Shown: positions 35,314 to 45,267, numbered from the stretch's first letter. The stretch: DNA of 64,000 bases from Companilactobacillus huachuanensis (GCF_005404815.1 NZ_BJDF01000016.1:17929-81928); one strand, 5' to 3'. The notes: generated from the sequence alone by a model not told the origin. A program made the numbers and translations.

Positions 35314-36135
35314 TTACAAAATAAATTTATCAATAACTTCAGCTAAGGCATCTTGATTATTGTTGGCCTTAGTCACATATTTTGCGGCATCTTTTACCGT
35401 GTCAATACCATTAGCAACACTGACCGGCAATCCAACTGCCTTCAACATTGGTAAATCGTTACTATTGTCACCAGCTGCAATAATCTCTTCTGGTTTAATC
35501 CCTAATAACTTCCCTAACTGAACTGAAGCACTACCTTTATCAATTCCAGCTGGATTAAATTCAACATAGCGTCCAGATGAAAAAGTCACCGCCAATTTAC
35601 TTGGATCAACTTTACTTTGAACAGCAGCACGCATAGCTTTACGTTCATCCACAGTTGGTAAGGCCATGATAACTTTCATAATATTTTGATTTTTGAATTG
35701 ATCAAAATTCGGTGTCTTCATAATTTCAAATGAAACACCTCGTGTCTTCAAATAGTTAGAATCATCCGGTGTCGGATTATAAATATATAACACATCTTGA
35801 GTATAGACATGAGTAGCCGCAGAGGAATCGTCCGCCCCAACTTCAAAAACACTCTTAGCAACATCAAATGGCATCGCATTAACAATCAGTGGTTTATTAT
35901 TCTTGTTTTCCAGAACTAAACCACCATTATATGAAATTGAATACTGATTGGATTGATTACGCAGATGCATTTTCTCTAAATCATTTTGAAATGACGTGTA
36001 GCTCCGACCAGAGTTAACTACAAAGTGAACTCCTTTAGCCGTAGCAGCTTGAATAGCAGCTGCATTTTTTTCAGATAAACTTCCATCATCGTTCATCAAT
36101 GTCTCATCAAGATCGCAAACAATCATTTTATACAT
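35314..36135 (-). CDS. Cof-type HAD-IIB phosphatase (first of three)
   Basis: Phosphatase of the Cof/YidA group, usually acting on sugar phosphates or cofactor precursors. Motif I is CDLDETLMND (residues 7-16), motif II NSGRSY, motif III contains GIDKGSA, and motif IV is AAGDNSNDLPML. 273 residues. GAGAGG lies eight bases before the ATG at 36135. Related proteins are encoded at 36879 and 44096; the three are diverged, not recent duplicates. Confidence 0.9.
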   Translation of the reverse strand: MYKMIVCDLDETLMNDDGSLSEKNAAAIQAATAKGVHFVVNSGRSYTSFQNDLEKMHLRNQSNQYSISYNGGLVLENKNNKPLIVNAMPFDVAKSVFEVGADDSSAATHVYTQDVLYIYNPTPDDSNYLKTRGVSFEIMKTPNFDQFKNQNIMKVIMALPTVDERKAMRAAVQSKVDPSKLAVTFSSGRYVEFNPAGIDKGSASVQLGKLLGIKPEEIIAAGDNSNDLPMLKAVGLPVSVANGIDTVKDAAKYVTKANNNQDALAEVIDKFIL

Positions 36136-36295
36136 AATAAAATCCTCTCAATTTTTAGCACAATTTTTTAAATACTACCTATCCACTTTATCGAACTACT
36201 CATGTAAACGCAACCACCTGAGTTTATTATCCTTTTTCTCAGGCTTAAGATAATTCATTGGACTATTTTGTCACAGTTCCTTTTTTAGTATAATT

Positions 36296-36345
36296 CTAAA
36301 GGTTGAAAGTCTAATTAAATTTGCCGTTTCCCGAGTTTGAAAAAG
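36296..36345 (-). repeat. Truncated structured repeat fused to a gene remnant
   Basis: The terminus CTAAAGGTTGAAAG is followed by TTGCCGTTTCCCGAGTTTGA and then unrelated sequence leading into a flavin oxidoreductase remnant. The rest of the gene-free stretch 36136-36443 is AT-rich, with a small CCTGAG/CTCAGG hairpin near 36213-36242 and nothing else identified. Confidence 0.72.
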
Positions 36346-36443
36346 GTATTATTACAACTCAAAAGGATTCACCGTTAGCACCTGGACGAAAAAGCCAGAG
36401 CTATCAATAGCAAAGCCAAAAAAGTATCCATTAGCAAGAAAAT

Positions 36444-36731
36444 GAAGAAGCCGATTTAATCGGTTTGGCACGTCCAATTGTTTTGATATCCGATTTACCC
36501 AATCAATTTGAAATTGGAAATTTTACTAAAATAAACTTACATCATCTCACAACAAAAATTAACAGTTTAGATAAAAAAGTTGGTCCTTTAGTTGGCTTAA
36601 GCTACTATCAACAACAAATGTTCCGGACTGCTAAAGGTTTACCTGTACAAATAACTGACAGTGCCTGGAGTTCACTAGGATTTTCTTTCAAACGACGAGG
36701 ACTATCTGCCCTAATTCCTCAACGAGGATAA
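36444..36731 (+). pseudogene. Remnant of an Old Yellow Enzyme (NADH:flavin oxidoreductase)
   Basis: The frame EEADLIGLARPIVLISDLPN resembles the end of the barrel in OYE-type flavin oxidoreductases, where ADLIGxGRP leads to the last FMN-binding elements, followed by a short C-terminal extension. There is no start region or upstream barrel; the gene is cut off about where the repeat at 36296 ends, so a deletion between repeat and gene is likely. About 95 codons survive, ending LIPQRG. The identification rests on one motif and the general pattern. Confidence 0.5.
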
Positions 36732-36793
36732 AAACATTCTAGAACTTGTCCTTAAACACGCTACATACATGTACGAAAAGAGTATTTACACTT

Positions 36794-36843
36794 AACCAAA
36801 GAAACAGGATAATCCGATTTTGGATTACCCTGTTTCTTTGGTT
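36794..36843. terminator. Long perfect hairpin, bidirectional terminator
   Basis: AACCAAAGAAACAGG pairs with CCTGTTTCTTTGGTT and, after one mismatch, TAATCC with GGATTA, around the loop GATTTT. It lies between the pseudogene and the Cof gene end. Confidence 0.78.
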
Positions 36844-36878
36844 AATGCTTGAAAGTTGACCAGGTTTGGTCCAACTCT

Positions 36879-37700
36879 TTAGATCAGGCGACTCAAAACA
36901 TTGAGTACACCCTCGTCATTATTGGATTCAGTATGATGATTAACTGCACCCTTAATTTTATCTGTTGCATTAGCCACAGCATACCCATAGGGTGTCAATT
37001 CCAACATGCTCAAATCATTTTCATTATCACCAAACGTCATAATTTCATCGTCAGCAATATTGAATCTATTTTGTAATTCACGTAATCCGGCAGCTTTATT
37101 GACTGAGTTTTCGCTGATCAATTCCGTATTGTAACCAGATGTTTGACTGGATAACCCGGCTGGTAAAGCTTGACGTAACTTAGATATCACGGCTTTAAAA
37201 TCGACTTGGTCTGCAAATGTCACGCCAATACTAGTAACTTGATCTTGTAAAACTTTCGGCGTCACGGTTGGCAAATTATTAACACGTTGCAAGTGATTGT
37301 AATAATGATAAGTTAAATCAAAGGCTGCCTGTGAAATTGTTTGATCAACATAAGCTGACTTAACTCCAACAACCAAATGTTCAGCAATATCAGTTGGCTC
37401 AAATTGATGGTTAATAATATCCAAGGTTGCTGTCACAGCCTCTGCTGGCATTGCCTGAATCAATAATGGTTGACTGTTGCTGTAAACTGCCGCGCCATTT
37501 TGAGAGACAAAATCCATTTCTGTTTTAAATTCGTCAAATTGATCTAACAAACGCTGATATTGCGAGCCACTGGCAGCGACTACACGAACATCCTTAGCTC
37601 GTAATTCTTTTAAAATCTCACCAAAGCGTTGATGATTATATGTATTTTGATCATTTAGGAAAGTTCCATCCATGTCAAAAGCAACTAATTTAATGGTCAT
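36879..37700 (-). CDS. Cof-type HAD-IIB phosphatase (second)
   Basis: Same family as the gene at 35314. Motif I FDMDGTFLND at residues 8-17, motif II AASGSQ, and motif IV TFGDNENDLSML near residue 218. 273 residues. AAGGAGAT lies seven to eight bases before the ATG. It is divergent from the P-type ATPase gene and stands alone. The substrate is not determinable. Confidence 0.9.
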   Translation of the reverse strand: MTIKLVAFDMDGTFLNDQNTYNHQRFGEILKELRAKDVRVVAASGSQYQRLLDQFDEFKTEMDFVSQNGAAVYSNSQPLLIQAMPAEAVTATLDIINHQFEPTDIAEHLVVGVKSAYVDQTISQAAFDLTYHYYNHLQRVNNLPTVTPKVLQDQVTSIGVTFADQVDFKAVISKLRQALPAGLSSQTSGYNTELISENSVNKAAGLRELQNRFNIADDEIMTFGDNENDLSMLELTPYGYAVANATDKIKGAVNHHTESNNDEGVLNVLSRLI

Positions 37701-37937
37701 AAATTTATCTCCTTAAAAATCATTATTTTATGATATCACAAAATGCACCATTTTCCGAAAAAAGTCAGCTGCAACTCTTTACTTTGTGCGTTTAATTAAC
37801 TACCATTGCTCAGTGAATTAAGTGTTACTTTAATACTTATTTTTATATTAGAACTATAATTACGTTAATGAACGGGATGAAAATTTTCTAATTTAAAATC
37901 CAATTTCATTGTTTCATGAGGGTTTTTTCAAAAAAAG

Positions 37938-40724
37938 ATGGTGAAAAAAATGAAGGACATTCATGTACAAAATTCTAAAGAAAATTACGCTACTGAGTCA
38001 ATTGAACAATTACTGAACCACTTGCAGACTACTACAGAAGGCTTGAGTCAAAACGAGGCCACTAAACGACAAGCAAAATACGGACCCAACATGATTCACC
38101 ACAGCCAACAAAAGTCACAGATTAAGGCTTTTTTGAAAAATTTTATTAGTCTGATGGCGATTCTTTTGTGGGTCAGCGGTTTGATTGCCATTTTTACTGG
38201 CTCGGTCGAATTAGGTATCGCGATTTGGCTAGTTAATATCATCAACGGTATTTTCAGCTTTTGGCAAGAGCATAAGGCTGCCAAGGCAACTGATTCTTTG
38301 ATGGCGATGTTACCAACATACACTCAAGTATTTCGTGATGGTGCAGAAGAAAAATTAAATGCCACTGATTTAGTTCCTGGTGATGTTTTCAATTTACAAG
38401 CTGGTAACTCTGTCCCTGCTGATGCTAGATTACTCGAGGCAACCTCGATTCAAATTGATCAGTCAGCCTTAACTGGTGAAACAGTTCCTGAATCTAAAAA
38501 TGTTAAATTTTTACCCGGTGAAGGTAAATTTTCCGAATCAAATTTAGTCTATGCTGGAACTACTGTTGGGGCCGGAACCGCCAAAGCTGTAGCTATCACA
38601 ACTGGTATGCAAACTGAATTTGGTAAAATTGCTTCACTAACTCAAAAACAAAATAAGGAAATTAGTCCACTACAATTGGAATTAAATCGATTAACAAAGC
38701 AGATTTCACTAATTGCCATGGGTATTGGTGTGGCCTTTTTCGTGGCTGCAATTCTCGTTGTACATAACCCTGTTGCACAATCATTTATCTTTGCCTTAGG
38801 TATGATTGTTGCCTTTATTCCCGAAGGACTTTTGCCAACAGTCACATTATCATTGGCCCAAGGTGTCCAACGAATGGCTAAAAAACACGCTTTGGTAAAG
38901 GATTTAAATAGTGTTGAAACCTTAGGTGAAACTACCGTCATTTGTTCTGATAAAACTGGTACTTTGACACAAAATCAAATGACCGTTAATAATATCTGGT
39001 TGTCTTCAGGCGTATATACAGTCTCTGGTCAAGGATATGTCAATAACGGTACTATTCAAAGAAAGCAGCAAAAAATTGATTTTCAAAATGATCCGGATTT
39101 GAAACAATTACTGACCATCGCTGCATTTAATAATGATACAACCGTTGAATATGCTAAAAATACCAAAAAGCCGAAGATTTTAGGTACACCAACTGAAGCT
39201 GCACTAGTGATTTTGACCCAAAAGGCTGGCTTTCAAACTAAAGAATCATTGAAAGAGAGCCCTCGGCTAAAAGAATTACCCTTCGACTCCGACCGTAAGC
39301 GAATGACCACAATTCACCAACAAGGCAACCAATTATTATTTGCAGTTAAAGGATCTCTGAGTGATCTTCTAAAACAATGTTCGACTATTCAAGAACACGG
39401 AAATATTCGTCCCATAACAAGTGCCGATCAGACCGCTATCAGCCAAGCTAATCGATCATATGCTACTAAGGGGTTACGTTCATTGTCATTCGCCTATCAA
39501 ACAATTCCCTACAATGGCAAAGATCAACTTGATGATTTGACCATTGACAATGTCGAAAAGAACTTAACTTTCGTTGGTTTAACAGTCATGGCTGACCCCC
39601 CTCGTCCTGAAATTTATGATGCTGTCAAGAAATGTCACAACGCTAAAATTAAAATTATCATGGTTACTGGCGATAGCGAAATCACTGCCAAATCAATCGC
39701 CGTTAAAATAGGTATCACAAGTGACAAAGCCCGTGTCGTTACTGGCTCTGAATTAGATCAAATGAACACAGATGAATTAAAGAAGGCTCTCGAAGGTGAA
39801 ATCATTTTTGCTAGAGTCGCTCCTGAACAAAAGTACAAGATTGTTTCGACCTTACAAACAATGGGTCAAATTGTTGCTTCGACTGGTGATGGTGTTAATG
39901 ACGCTCCAGCTTTGAAGAAAGCTAATATTGGTGTCGCTATGGGTGTCACCGGCACAGATGTTGCCAAAGATGCTGCCGATATGATTCTAACTGATGACAA
40001 CTTTGCTTCTATTGTGGCCGCAATTGAGGAAGGTCGGACAGTTTATAGTAATATTCAAAAGTTCTTGCTATACATCTTCAATTCCAATGTACCCGAAGCT
40101 ATCCCTTCAGTCCTATTTTTACTCAGCCGTGGTTTGATTCCATTGCCATTGACAGTTCTACAAATTTTAGTTGTTGATCTCGGAACCGATATGTTGCCAG
40201 CTTTAGGACTAGGTGCTGAGCACCCTGAACCAGGTATCATGAATCAAGCCCCACGTTCTCGTAACTCTCACTTACTTGATAAACATTTAGTTTTGACAGC
40301 ATTTGCTTGGTATGGCGCGATTGCTTCACTAGTTTCAACTCTGGCATATTTCTTCGTCAATTTCGAAAATGGTTGGCCTGCTCAACACTTGTTATCATCA
40401 GGTATCGGTTATAATCGTGCAACAACAATGACTTTAGCAGCAATTATTTTCTGTCAAATTGCTGCAGCCCTTAATTGTCGAAGTAAATATACTTCAGTTC
40501 TCAAATTGGGATTATTCAGTAATCACCGAATCTGGGCAGGTATTGTCTTCGAAGTAATTTTGTTGGCAGTTCTCGTCTATACACCAGGTATTCAGGGCGT
40601 GTTCAATACCGCTCCATTACAAGTCAGAGATTGGGTATTCTTGTTTATCGTTCCAATTCCAATCTTCCTGATTGAGGAATTAAGAAAATTGATTGTTAGA
40701 TATAGACATCCACAAACTGCATAG
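37938..40724 (+). CDS. Cation-transporting P-type ATPase, type IIC-like
   Basis: Ion pump of the plasma membrane, about ten transmembrane helices. The phosphorylated aspartate is Asp338 in CSDKTGTLTQNQM; TGE loop in SALTGETVPES, hinge TGDGVNDAPAL. TM4 has PEGLLPTVTLSLAQG and TM5-6 NSNVPEAIPSVLF and VVDLGTDMLPALGL, closest to animal Na+/K+-ATPase (PEGLL..., DLGTDM) rather than typical bacterial Ca2+ pumps (PEGLP). 928 residues from 37938; ATG at 37950 is an alternative start. No neighbour suggests the ion. Confidence 0.93.
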   Translation: MVKKMKDIHVQNSKENYATESIEQLLNHLQTTTEGLSQNEATKRQAKYGPNMIHHSQQKSQIKAFLKNFISLMAILLWVSGLIAIFTGSVELGIAIWLVNIINGIFSFWQEHKAAKATDSLMAMLPTYTQVFRDGAEEKLNATDLVPGDVFNLQAGNSVPADARLLEATSIQIDQSALTGETVPESKNVKFLPGEGKFSESNLVYAGTTVGAGTAKAVAITTGMQTEFGKIASLTQKQNKEISPLQLELNRLTKQISLIAMGIGVAFFVAAILVVHNPVAQSFIFALGMIVAFIPEGLLPTVTLSLAQGVQRMAKKHALVKDLNSVETLGETTVICSDKTGTLTQNQMTVNNIWLSSGVYTVSGQGYVNNGTIQRKQQKIDFQNDPDLKQLLTIAAFNNDTTVEYAKNTKKPKILGTPTEAALVILTQKAGFQTKESLKESPRLKELPFDSDRKRMTTIHQQGNQLLFAVKGSLSDLLKQCSTIQEHGNIRPITSADQTAISQANRSYATKGLRSLSFAYQTIPYNGKDQLDDLTIDNVEKNLTFVGLTVMADPPRPEIYDAVKKCHNAKIKIIMVTGDSEITAKSIAVKIGITSDKARVVTGSELDQMNTDELKKALEGEIIFARVAPEQKYKIVSTLQTMGQIVASTGDGVNDAPALKKANIGVAMGVTGTDVAKDAADMILTDDNFASIVAAIEEGRTVYSNIQKFLLYIFNSNVPEAIPSVLFLLSRGLIPLPLTVLQILVVDLGTDMLPALGLGAEHPEPGIMNQAPRSRNSHLLDKHLVLTAFAWYGAIASLVSTLAYFFVNFENGWPAQHLLSSGIGYNRATTMTLAAIIFCQIAAALNCRSKYTSVLKLGLFSNHRIWAGIVFEVILLAVLVYTPGIQGVFNTAPLQVRDWVFLFIVPIPIFLIEELRKLIVRYRHPQTA

Positions 40725-40737
40725 TTTTTCTGGAGTC

Positions 40738-40786
40738 AAAAAGACTGAATTTACTTAGTTAAAAAAGTAAACTCAGTCTTTTTTTA
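40738..40786. terminator. Bidirectional terminator between ATPase and ABC permease genes
   Basis: AAAAAGACTGAATTTACTT pairs with AAGTAAACTCAGTCTTTTT around AGTTAAAA, with T-runs on either side. The convergent genes share it. Confidence 0.83.
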
Positions 40787-42373
40787 ATCAAATTGGCTCC
40801 AAAATTTTACTCGATAATGTCTCAACAATAACCAAGATACAACTAAAATTACCGCTAAAGCGATAATATTAATCATTGCAGCCCAAGGTGTATTAATTAG
40901 CAACATACTGTACGCCACGACAATAATTACACTGATAAATACTGATGCAAACATGGTTGCTACCATCCCTAGATTACCGCCGCCACGATTGAATAATTCG
41001 GTTACATTCGTCCAATTGGTCAACCTTAAACGATAATCACGGCTGAAATAATGCAAGCTCATCAAATAAGTACCCCATGCAGATCCACATATTAAAGCCA
41101 ATGCCATTACCAAACCAGCTTTCAAAACTACTGACATAATAATGACTATCACAACATTGAGAATAATTTGCATTAAATAACCAAATAAAAATTTTCGATG
41201 TAAATATTGTTTCATCGAAATTGGTAACGATCTAACAAATTCAAAGTTAGCTCTATCTAATGAAATTAAATTACTCACTAAAGCCGACTGATTAGTTGTA
41301 AAACTGCTGAACGCAATCCCACCAACGAAGAAAACCCCAATCCACTTGAGTGGAAGGTTACTTGGTAGTTTGGCAAACGAAAATGAAATAATAAAAATTA
41401 CTGGAATCATAATTGAATTCATTACGACTTGTAATAATAAGTTCGGCTCTTTCAATAATTGCCAATTATAAGAATCTAAATTGGCATTCAATCCTTGACG
41501 TTTAACGGCCTTTCGTTGGTTTGATCGGTTAAGCGAGGCTGAATTAACAGTTGTCAACTGCTCACTCAATTGCGGCACAATCAAATACTTTAAAATTCCA
41601 CCAAACACGGCTAACAGAACCAATAGTCCTAACCATGAAATCCCGCTATTTACGGAAACAGGTACATTAAAAATTTGGAATATTGGCATAAAAATACTGA
41701 TTACCGAGCGATCGTATCTTGCTCCAGTTGCAGTGTAATTGTTACTGTTATTCATCAACATAATTCCGCCAATAGCGATTACCATCGATATTCCCATCAA
41801 ACCATTCATAACTAAATTCTGATGTTCACGAAAAACCTTTGTCTTTGTTAATGAAAAGACTACTAGTGCACAGAACATGAAAATAATTGTCATTATAAAC
41901 AGATAGACAACTAGTGACATTATTAGCGATACTGGAATCATTATCCCTGAATGCCATCCCGTTAAGAAAAATGCTATCAACAAGGGTAATGTGAACGGGA
42001 ATACATTGAACGCAACAATTAAAACTTTGCTTAAGAAAATTTCATTTTGACGAAACGGTAACGGCAAATAGCTATTGATATCTTTTCCAGCAAAGAATAC
42101 ATTATACAATCCAGAAATACTCTGAGATATTCCTAATAAAACAAATAATCCCACATAAAATGTAAACATTCCTGGCATCTTGCTAAAGTCAATTGAAAAC
42201 ATCGTAAAACCATAAATAGCCAAGAAAATAAATGTATTGGTCAAAAATTGTAACTTCAGTTTATTTGTTAATTCTGTACCATTCTTACCTTTCTTACGAT
42301 AGCGGTCAGTTGCCTGCGGATTAACCAAGCGTAAATTGACCGCCAATAAAGCCCCCAGTTGTCGTTTATTCAT
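40784..42373 (-). CDS. ABC exporter permease
   Basis: Large ABC-2-type permease with about twelve hydrophobic segments spread over 529 residues and a cytoplasmic stretch near residues 280-300 (NRSNQRKAVKRQG). The start at 42373 (MNKRQLGALL) overlaps the ATPase gene's stop (ATGAATAA), with AAGGTGAT just upstream, so the pair is translationally coupled. General appearance is of YhaP/EcsB-like exporters; the cargo is unknown. Confidence 0.86.
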   Translation of the reverse strand: MNKRQLGALLAVNLRLVNPQATDRYRKKGKNGTELTNKLKLQFLTNTFIFLAIYGFTMFSIDFSKMPGMFTFYVGLFVLLGISQSISGLYNVFFAGKDINSYLPLPFRQNEIFLSKVLIVAFNVFPFTLPLLIAFFLTGWHSGIMIPVSLIMSLVVYLFIMTIIFMFCALVVFSLTKTKVFREHQNLVMNGLMGISMVIAIGGIMLMNNSNNYTATGARYDRSVISIFMPIFQIFNVPVSVNSGISWLGLLVLLAVFGGILKYLIVPQLSEQLTTVNSASLNRSNQRKAVKRQGLNANLDSYNWQLLKEPNLLLQVVMNSIMIPVIFIISFSFAKLPSNLPLKWIGVFFVGGIAFSSFTTNQSALVSNLISLDRANFEFVRSLPISMKQYLHRKFLFGYLMQIILNVVIVIIMSVVLKAGLVMALALICGSAWGTYLMSLHYFSRDYRLRLTNWTNVTELFNRGGGNLGMVATMFASVFISVIIVVAYSMLLINTPWAAMINIIALAVILVVSWLLLRHYRVKFWSQFD

Positions 42374-43130
42374 TGATATCACCTTCGATATCATCAACTA
42401 AGTGACCATCTCCTTGGCGACCAGCCATCTGTAAATATATTTCTTCAAGTGACTCGTTCTCATATTGAGCTAACAAATTTTTAACTGAACCGTTATATAT
42501 CAGCTTACCAGTCTTTAGAATAGCCAATTCATCACATAATTGTTGAGCAGTATCCAAATTGTGAGTTGAAAAGATAACCGTTTTACCTTTTTTTGCATGA
42601 GCTTTCATCAATTGTTTCAAATCATAGGCTGCCTGTGGATCCAGTCCTTGCATAGGTTCATCCAAAATCCAAATATCAGGTTCAGACAATAATGCTCCGA
42701 TTAAAACAGTTTTTTGACGCATACCATGTGAAAAACTAGCAATAGTTTCATCCACATGTAAACCCATATTAAATAACTCAACCAGCTTTTGACGGCGTGC
42801 TTTAACCTCGCTCTCGGACAAATCATAAGCCGCTGCTAACAAATCCCAGTATTCTGCCGCAGTTAACTGTAAAAAGATATCTGGAGTATCAGGAACATAA
42901 GCAATCTTTTGTTTAATTTCTTGGCGATGTTCTGATAATTCAAGCCCATCAACTGTAATAGACCCACTCGTGGGTTGAATAATACTAACTAGATTTTTGA
43001 TAGTAGTCGATTTACCAGCACCATTATGTCCCAAGAATCCGAAAATCTCCCCAGGTTTAATTTGTAATGTTAAATGTTGTAAAGCCTCTTTATTGCCATA
43101 GCTCTTTGATAGGTCGTTGATATCAATCAT
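42366..43130 (-). CDS. ABC exporter ATP-binding protein
   Basis: ATPase subunit for the permease just downstream. Walker A GHNGAGKST near residue 36, signature FSHGMRQKT near 135, Walker B WILDEPMQGLD near 155, H-loop STHN. 254 residues, with a C-terminal extension LQMAGRQGDGHLVDD beyond the usual core. First gene of a two-gene operon. Confidence 0.93.
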   Translation of the reverse strand: MIDINDLSKSYGNKEALQHLTLQIKPGEIFGFLGHNGAGKSTTIKNLVSIIQPTSGSITVDGLELSEHRQEIKQKIAYVPDTPDIFLQLTAAEYWDLLAAAYDLSESEVKARRQKLVELFNMGLHVDETIASFSHGMRQKTVLIGALLSEPDIWILDEPMQGLDPQAAYDLKQLMKAHAKKGKTVIFSTHNLDTAQQLCDELAILKTGKLIYNGSVKNLLAQYENESLEEIYLQMAGRQGDGHLVDDIEGDINE

Positions 43131-43242
43131 ATTTGCACCCCATAAATATTATGTTAGTAATAAGCATAGCAAAGTTTTGTATTGAATTCAGGATATTAAA
43201 AAAATTCCAGATAATTTATTTGCTATTTTTAATTGACAAAAT

Positions 43243-43905
43243 TTATTTTGCTAAATCATAACTTGCTTGCAAACGGTCAAAAATTTCTTGATTATCAACT
43301 GATCCGTCTAACATAATCGTGTACCAATTTTTTTTGCTCATATGATAACCGGGGAAATATTTGCGATTATCGACCAGCTTATCAATTATTTCAGAATCTG
43401 CGCGCATATCCATTACCGTAATACTTTTTTCGGAATCCAGTCCTAATTTTGATTTAGGAATTACCGATAATAGTCCAAACCATTTATTAGTATCGCCACG
43501 GCGCCAAATAGCATTGTGGGGAAATTTCTTCCAAAGATACTCCAATTGACTATCATATGTATCATTTATGTAATCAATAATATCTCTGACCTGTGGTTCC
43601 TTAAAGACGTCTTTCTCGTAACAAGCAGCCTGTATTTTATCCAACACCGATTGATAATCATTGGAAACTTTAGTAACAAATTTCCCAGTTGCACCAGGTT
43701 GTAAATGCAAAACATATTCCGCTTTAGTTTCGGAGTCAATTACTTTAGTTTCTATATTACCGTCTTTATTAACAGTTACTTTAAGCAAAAATTGATTATT
43801 AACAATGAGCTCCTGATATTCATAAACTGCGCCGTTTTTAATAAAACCAAATTTTGCCAACTTATCAAGATTAACTTTACTATCTTTGAACTGAATTGTT
43901 GCCAT
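43243..43905 (-). CDS. MmcQ/YjbR domain protein
   Basis: The C-terminal half (about residue 105-220) has the MmcQ/YjbR fold pattern: WRRGDTNKWFGLLSVIPKSKL, RADSEIIDKLVDN, FPGYHMSKKNWYTIML. The N-terminal half is a separate beta-rich region (TIQFKDSKVNLDKLAKFGFI). The ATG at 43905 follows GGGGAGAG; upstream extension is not supported. The family is described as DNA-binding-like, with no established reaction. 220 residues, monocistronic. Confidence 0.85.
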   Translation of the reverse strand: MATIQFKDSKVNLDKLAKFGFIKNGAVYEYQELIVNNQFLLKVTVNKDGNIETKVIDSETKAEYVLHLQPGATGKFVTKVSNDYQSVLDKIQAACYEKDVFKEPQVRDIIDYINDTYDSQLEYLWKKFPHNAIWRRGDTNKWFGLLSVIPKSKLGLDSEKSITVMDMRADSEIIDKLVDNRKYFPGYHMSKKNWYTIMLDGSVDNQEIFDRLQASYDLAK

Positions 43906-44095
43906 TATACTCTCCCCTTCAACCCATTTGACTTCTATTATATCAGAGCAGATGTATTGTCTATTTGGAAATAAAATGTCAAGCAATTATTACAATTAAA
44001 CTTTTAATTATTTAACATAATTGATGGTTTTAATTGGACTTTTCTTCTACATTTGATTGGTAAAGATTAGTACATCCCACTTTCTAGGAGAAAAT

Positions 44096-44905
44096 ATGAA
44101 TTATAAATTAATCGCTATCGACATTGACGATACTCTTTTAAGTAGTGCCAAAACCATTTCAGATAAAAATAGACTTATGATCACAAATGCTTTAGCACAA
44201 GGTATTAAAGTTGTTCTTTGTTCAGGACGACCACATAAGGCGATGGAAAAATATGCCATGGCTCTTGGTATCAATGGAACAGAACAATATATGATTACTA
44301 ACGGTGGTGCCATTATTGAAAATATGCATGGTGAATTTATCATGCAGAGAACACTTTCAAATGAATTTTATCGCGAATTTGTTGAATTCACCCAAACCAA
44401 TGACCTTTCCTATTGTGTTTTTGACGTTAATGGCAACATTTATACAAGCAATAACTATGATATCAATCGTTTTACAATTGCGATGGCCTTTGAAGGCAAC
44501 GACGACTTACATATCAGACGACCTGAGGATTTGCCACTTAATTTCGAAATTACTAAAGCTGTCATTAATGCTAAAGAGTCTAAATTAGATGAGATCGCAC
44601 ATTTTATCAAAGCATCATTCACCGATTACTTTGTTGTACGTACTGGTATCGGTTATTTAGAAATCTTCCCTAAAAGCGTAAATAAAGGTAATGCCGTGAA
44701 ATTTCTTGCAGACAAATTAGGAATTAATATGGAAGAAATTATTACTTTTGGTGACCGCGATAACGATATTTCAATGATAGAAATTGCTGGAACTGGAATT
44801 GCTATGGCTAATGCGACTGAAGGCGTTAAAGCAGTTGCTAATTACATAACTACCGACAACAATCATGATGGTGTTGGCAATGCCATCGAAAAGTTTATTG
44901 AATAA
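44096..44905 (+). CDS. Cof-type HAD-IIB phosphatase (third)
   Basis: Closest of the three to YidA-like sugar phosphatases: motif I IDIDDTLLSS at residues 8-17, motif II CSGRPH, motif IV TFGDRDNDISMI near 216. 269 residues from the ATG at 44096, which has TAGGAG five to six bases upstream; the longer frame from 44057 lacks support. Monocistronic. Confidence 0.92.
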   Translation: MNYKLIAIDIDDTLLSSAKTISDKNRLMITNALAQGIKVVLCSGRPHKAMEKYAMALGINGTEQYMITNGGAIIENMHGEFIMQRTLSNEFYREFVEFTQTNDLSYCVFDVNGNIYTSNNYDINRFTIAMAFEGNDDLHIRRPEDLPLNFEITKAVINAKESKLDEIAHFIKASFTDYFVVRTGIGYLEIFPKSVNKGNAVKFLADKLGINMEEIITFGDRDNDISMIEIAGTGIAMANATEGVKAVANYITTDNNHDGVGNAIEKFIE

Positions 44906-44973
44906 AAAATTTGAGATATAATTTTTTTTGCATAAAACGAATAGGAACTGTAGTCCAAAATCGGATTACGGTG

Positions 44974-45043
44974 CGTATCCGTATTTAATTTAGAAATTTG
45001 TCAAAAAGAGTCTGTTTCTCATAACCAAAGTTGAGAAAGAACC
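44974..45043 (+). repeat. Third repeated intergenic sequence, copy 1
   Basis: The sequence GTATTTAATTTAGAAATTTG followed by TCAAAAAGAGTCTG and TCTCATAACCAAAGTTGAG recurs, slightly changed, at 53770-53876. It lies after a Cof gene and before a small terminator; role unknown. Confidence 0.55.
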
Positions 45044-45072
45044 AAAAAAGACACTTATCAGGTGTCTTTTTT
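45043..45072. terminator. Short hairpin terminator
   Basis: AAAAAAGACAC pairs with GTGTCTTTTTT around TTATCAG. It can serve the Cof gene upstream or a minus-strand transcript. Confidence 0.65.
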
Positions 45073-45267
45073 ATTTTAAAATTAGTATTTTATTTATTTT
45101 TTTAAGCATTTTTGAATTCTATATCAATTGAGATTTAATAATCTTATCTAATTTGTTTTTATTATCAATATATGTTTCTCCGTCCATGAATTCTAAGAAT
45201 GTAATTGCCGACGCCTTCGTTGTATCATCTTTTAGAGTAACCACCATAGGGAGAGAACTCCAAAATC

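Noticed and set aside
43361..43974. Three plus-strand frames opposite the YjbR-domain gene
   Set aside because: All lie antisense to a gene with a good ribosome binding site and recognisable domain; they lack starts of their own.
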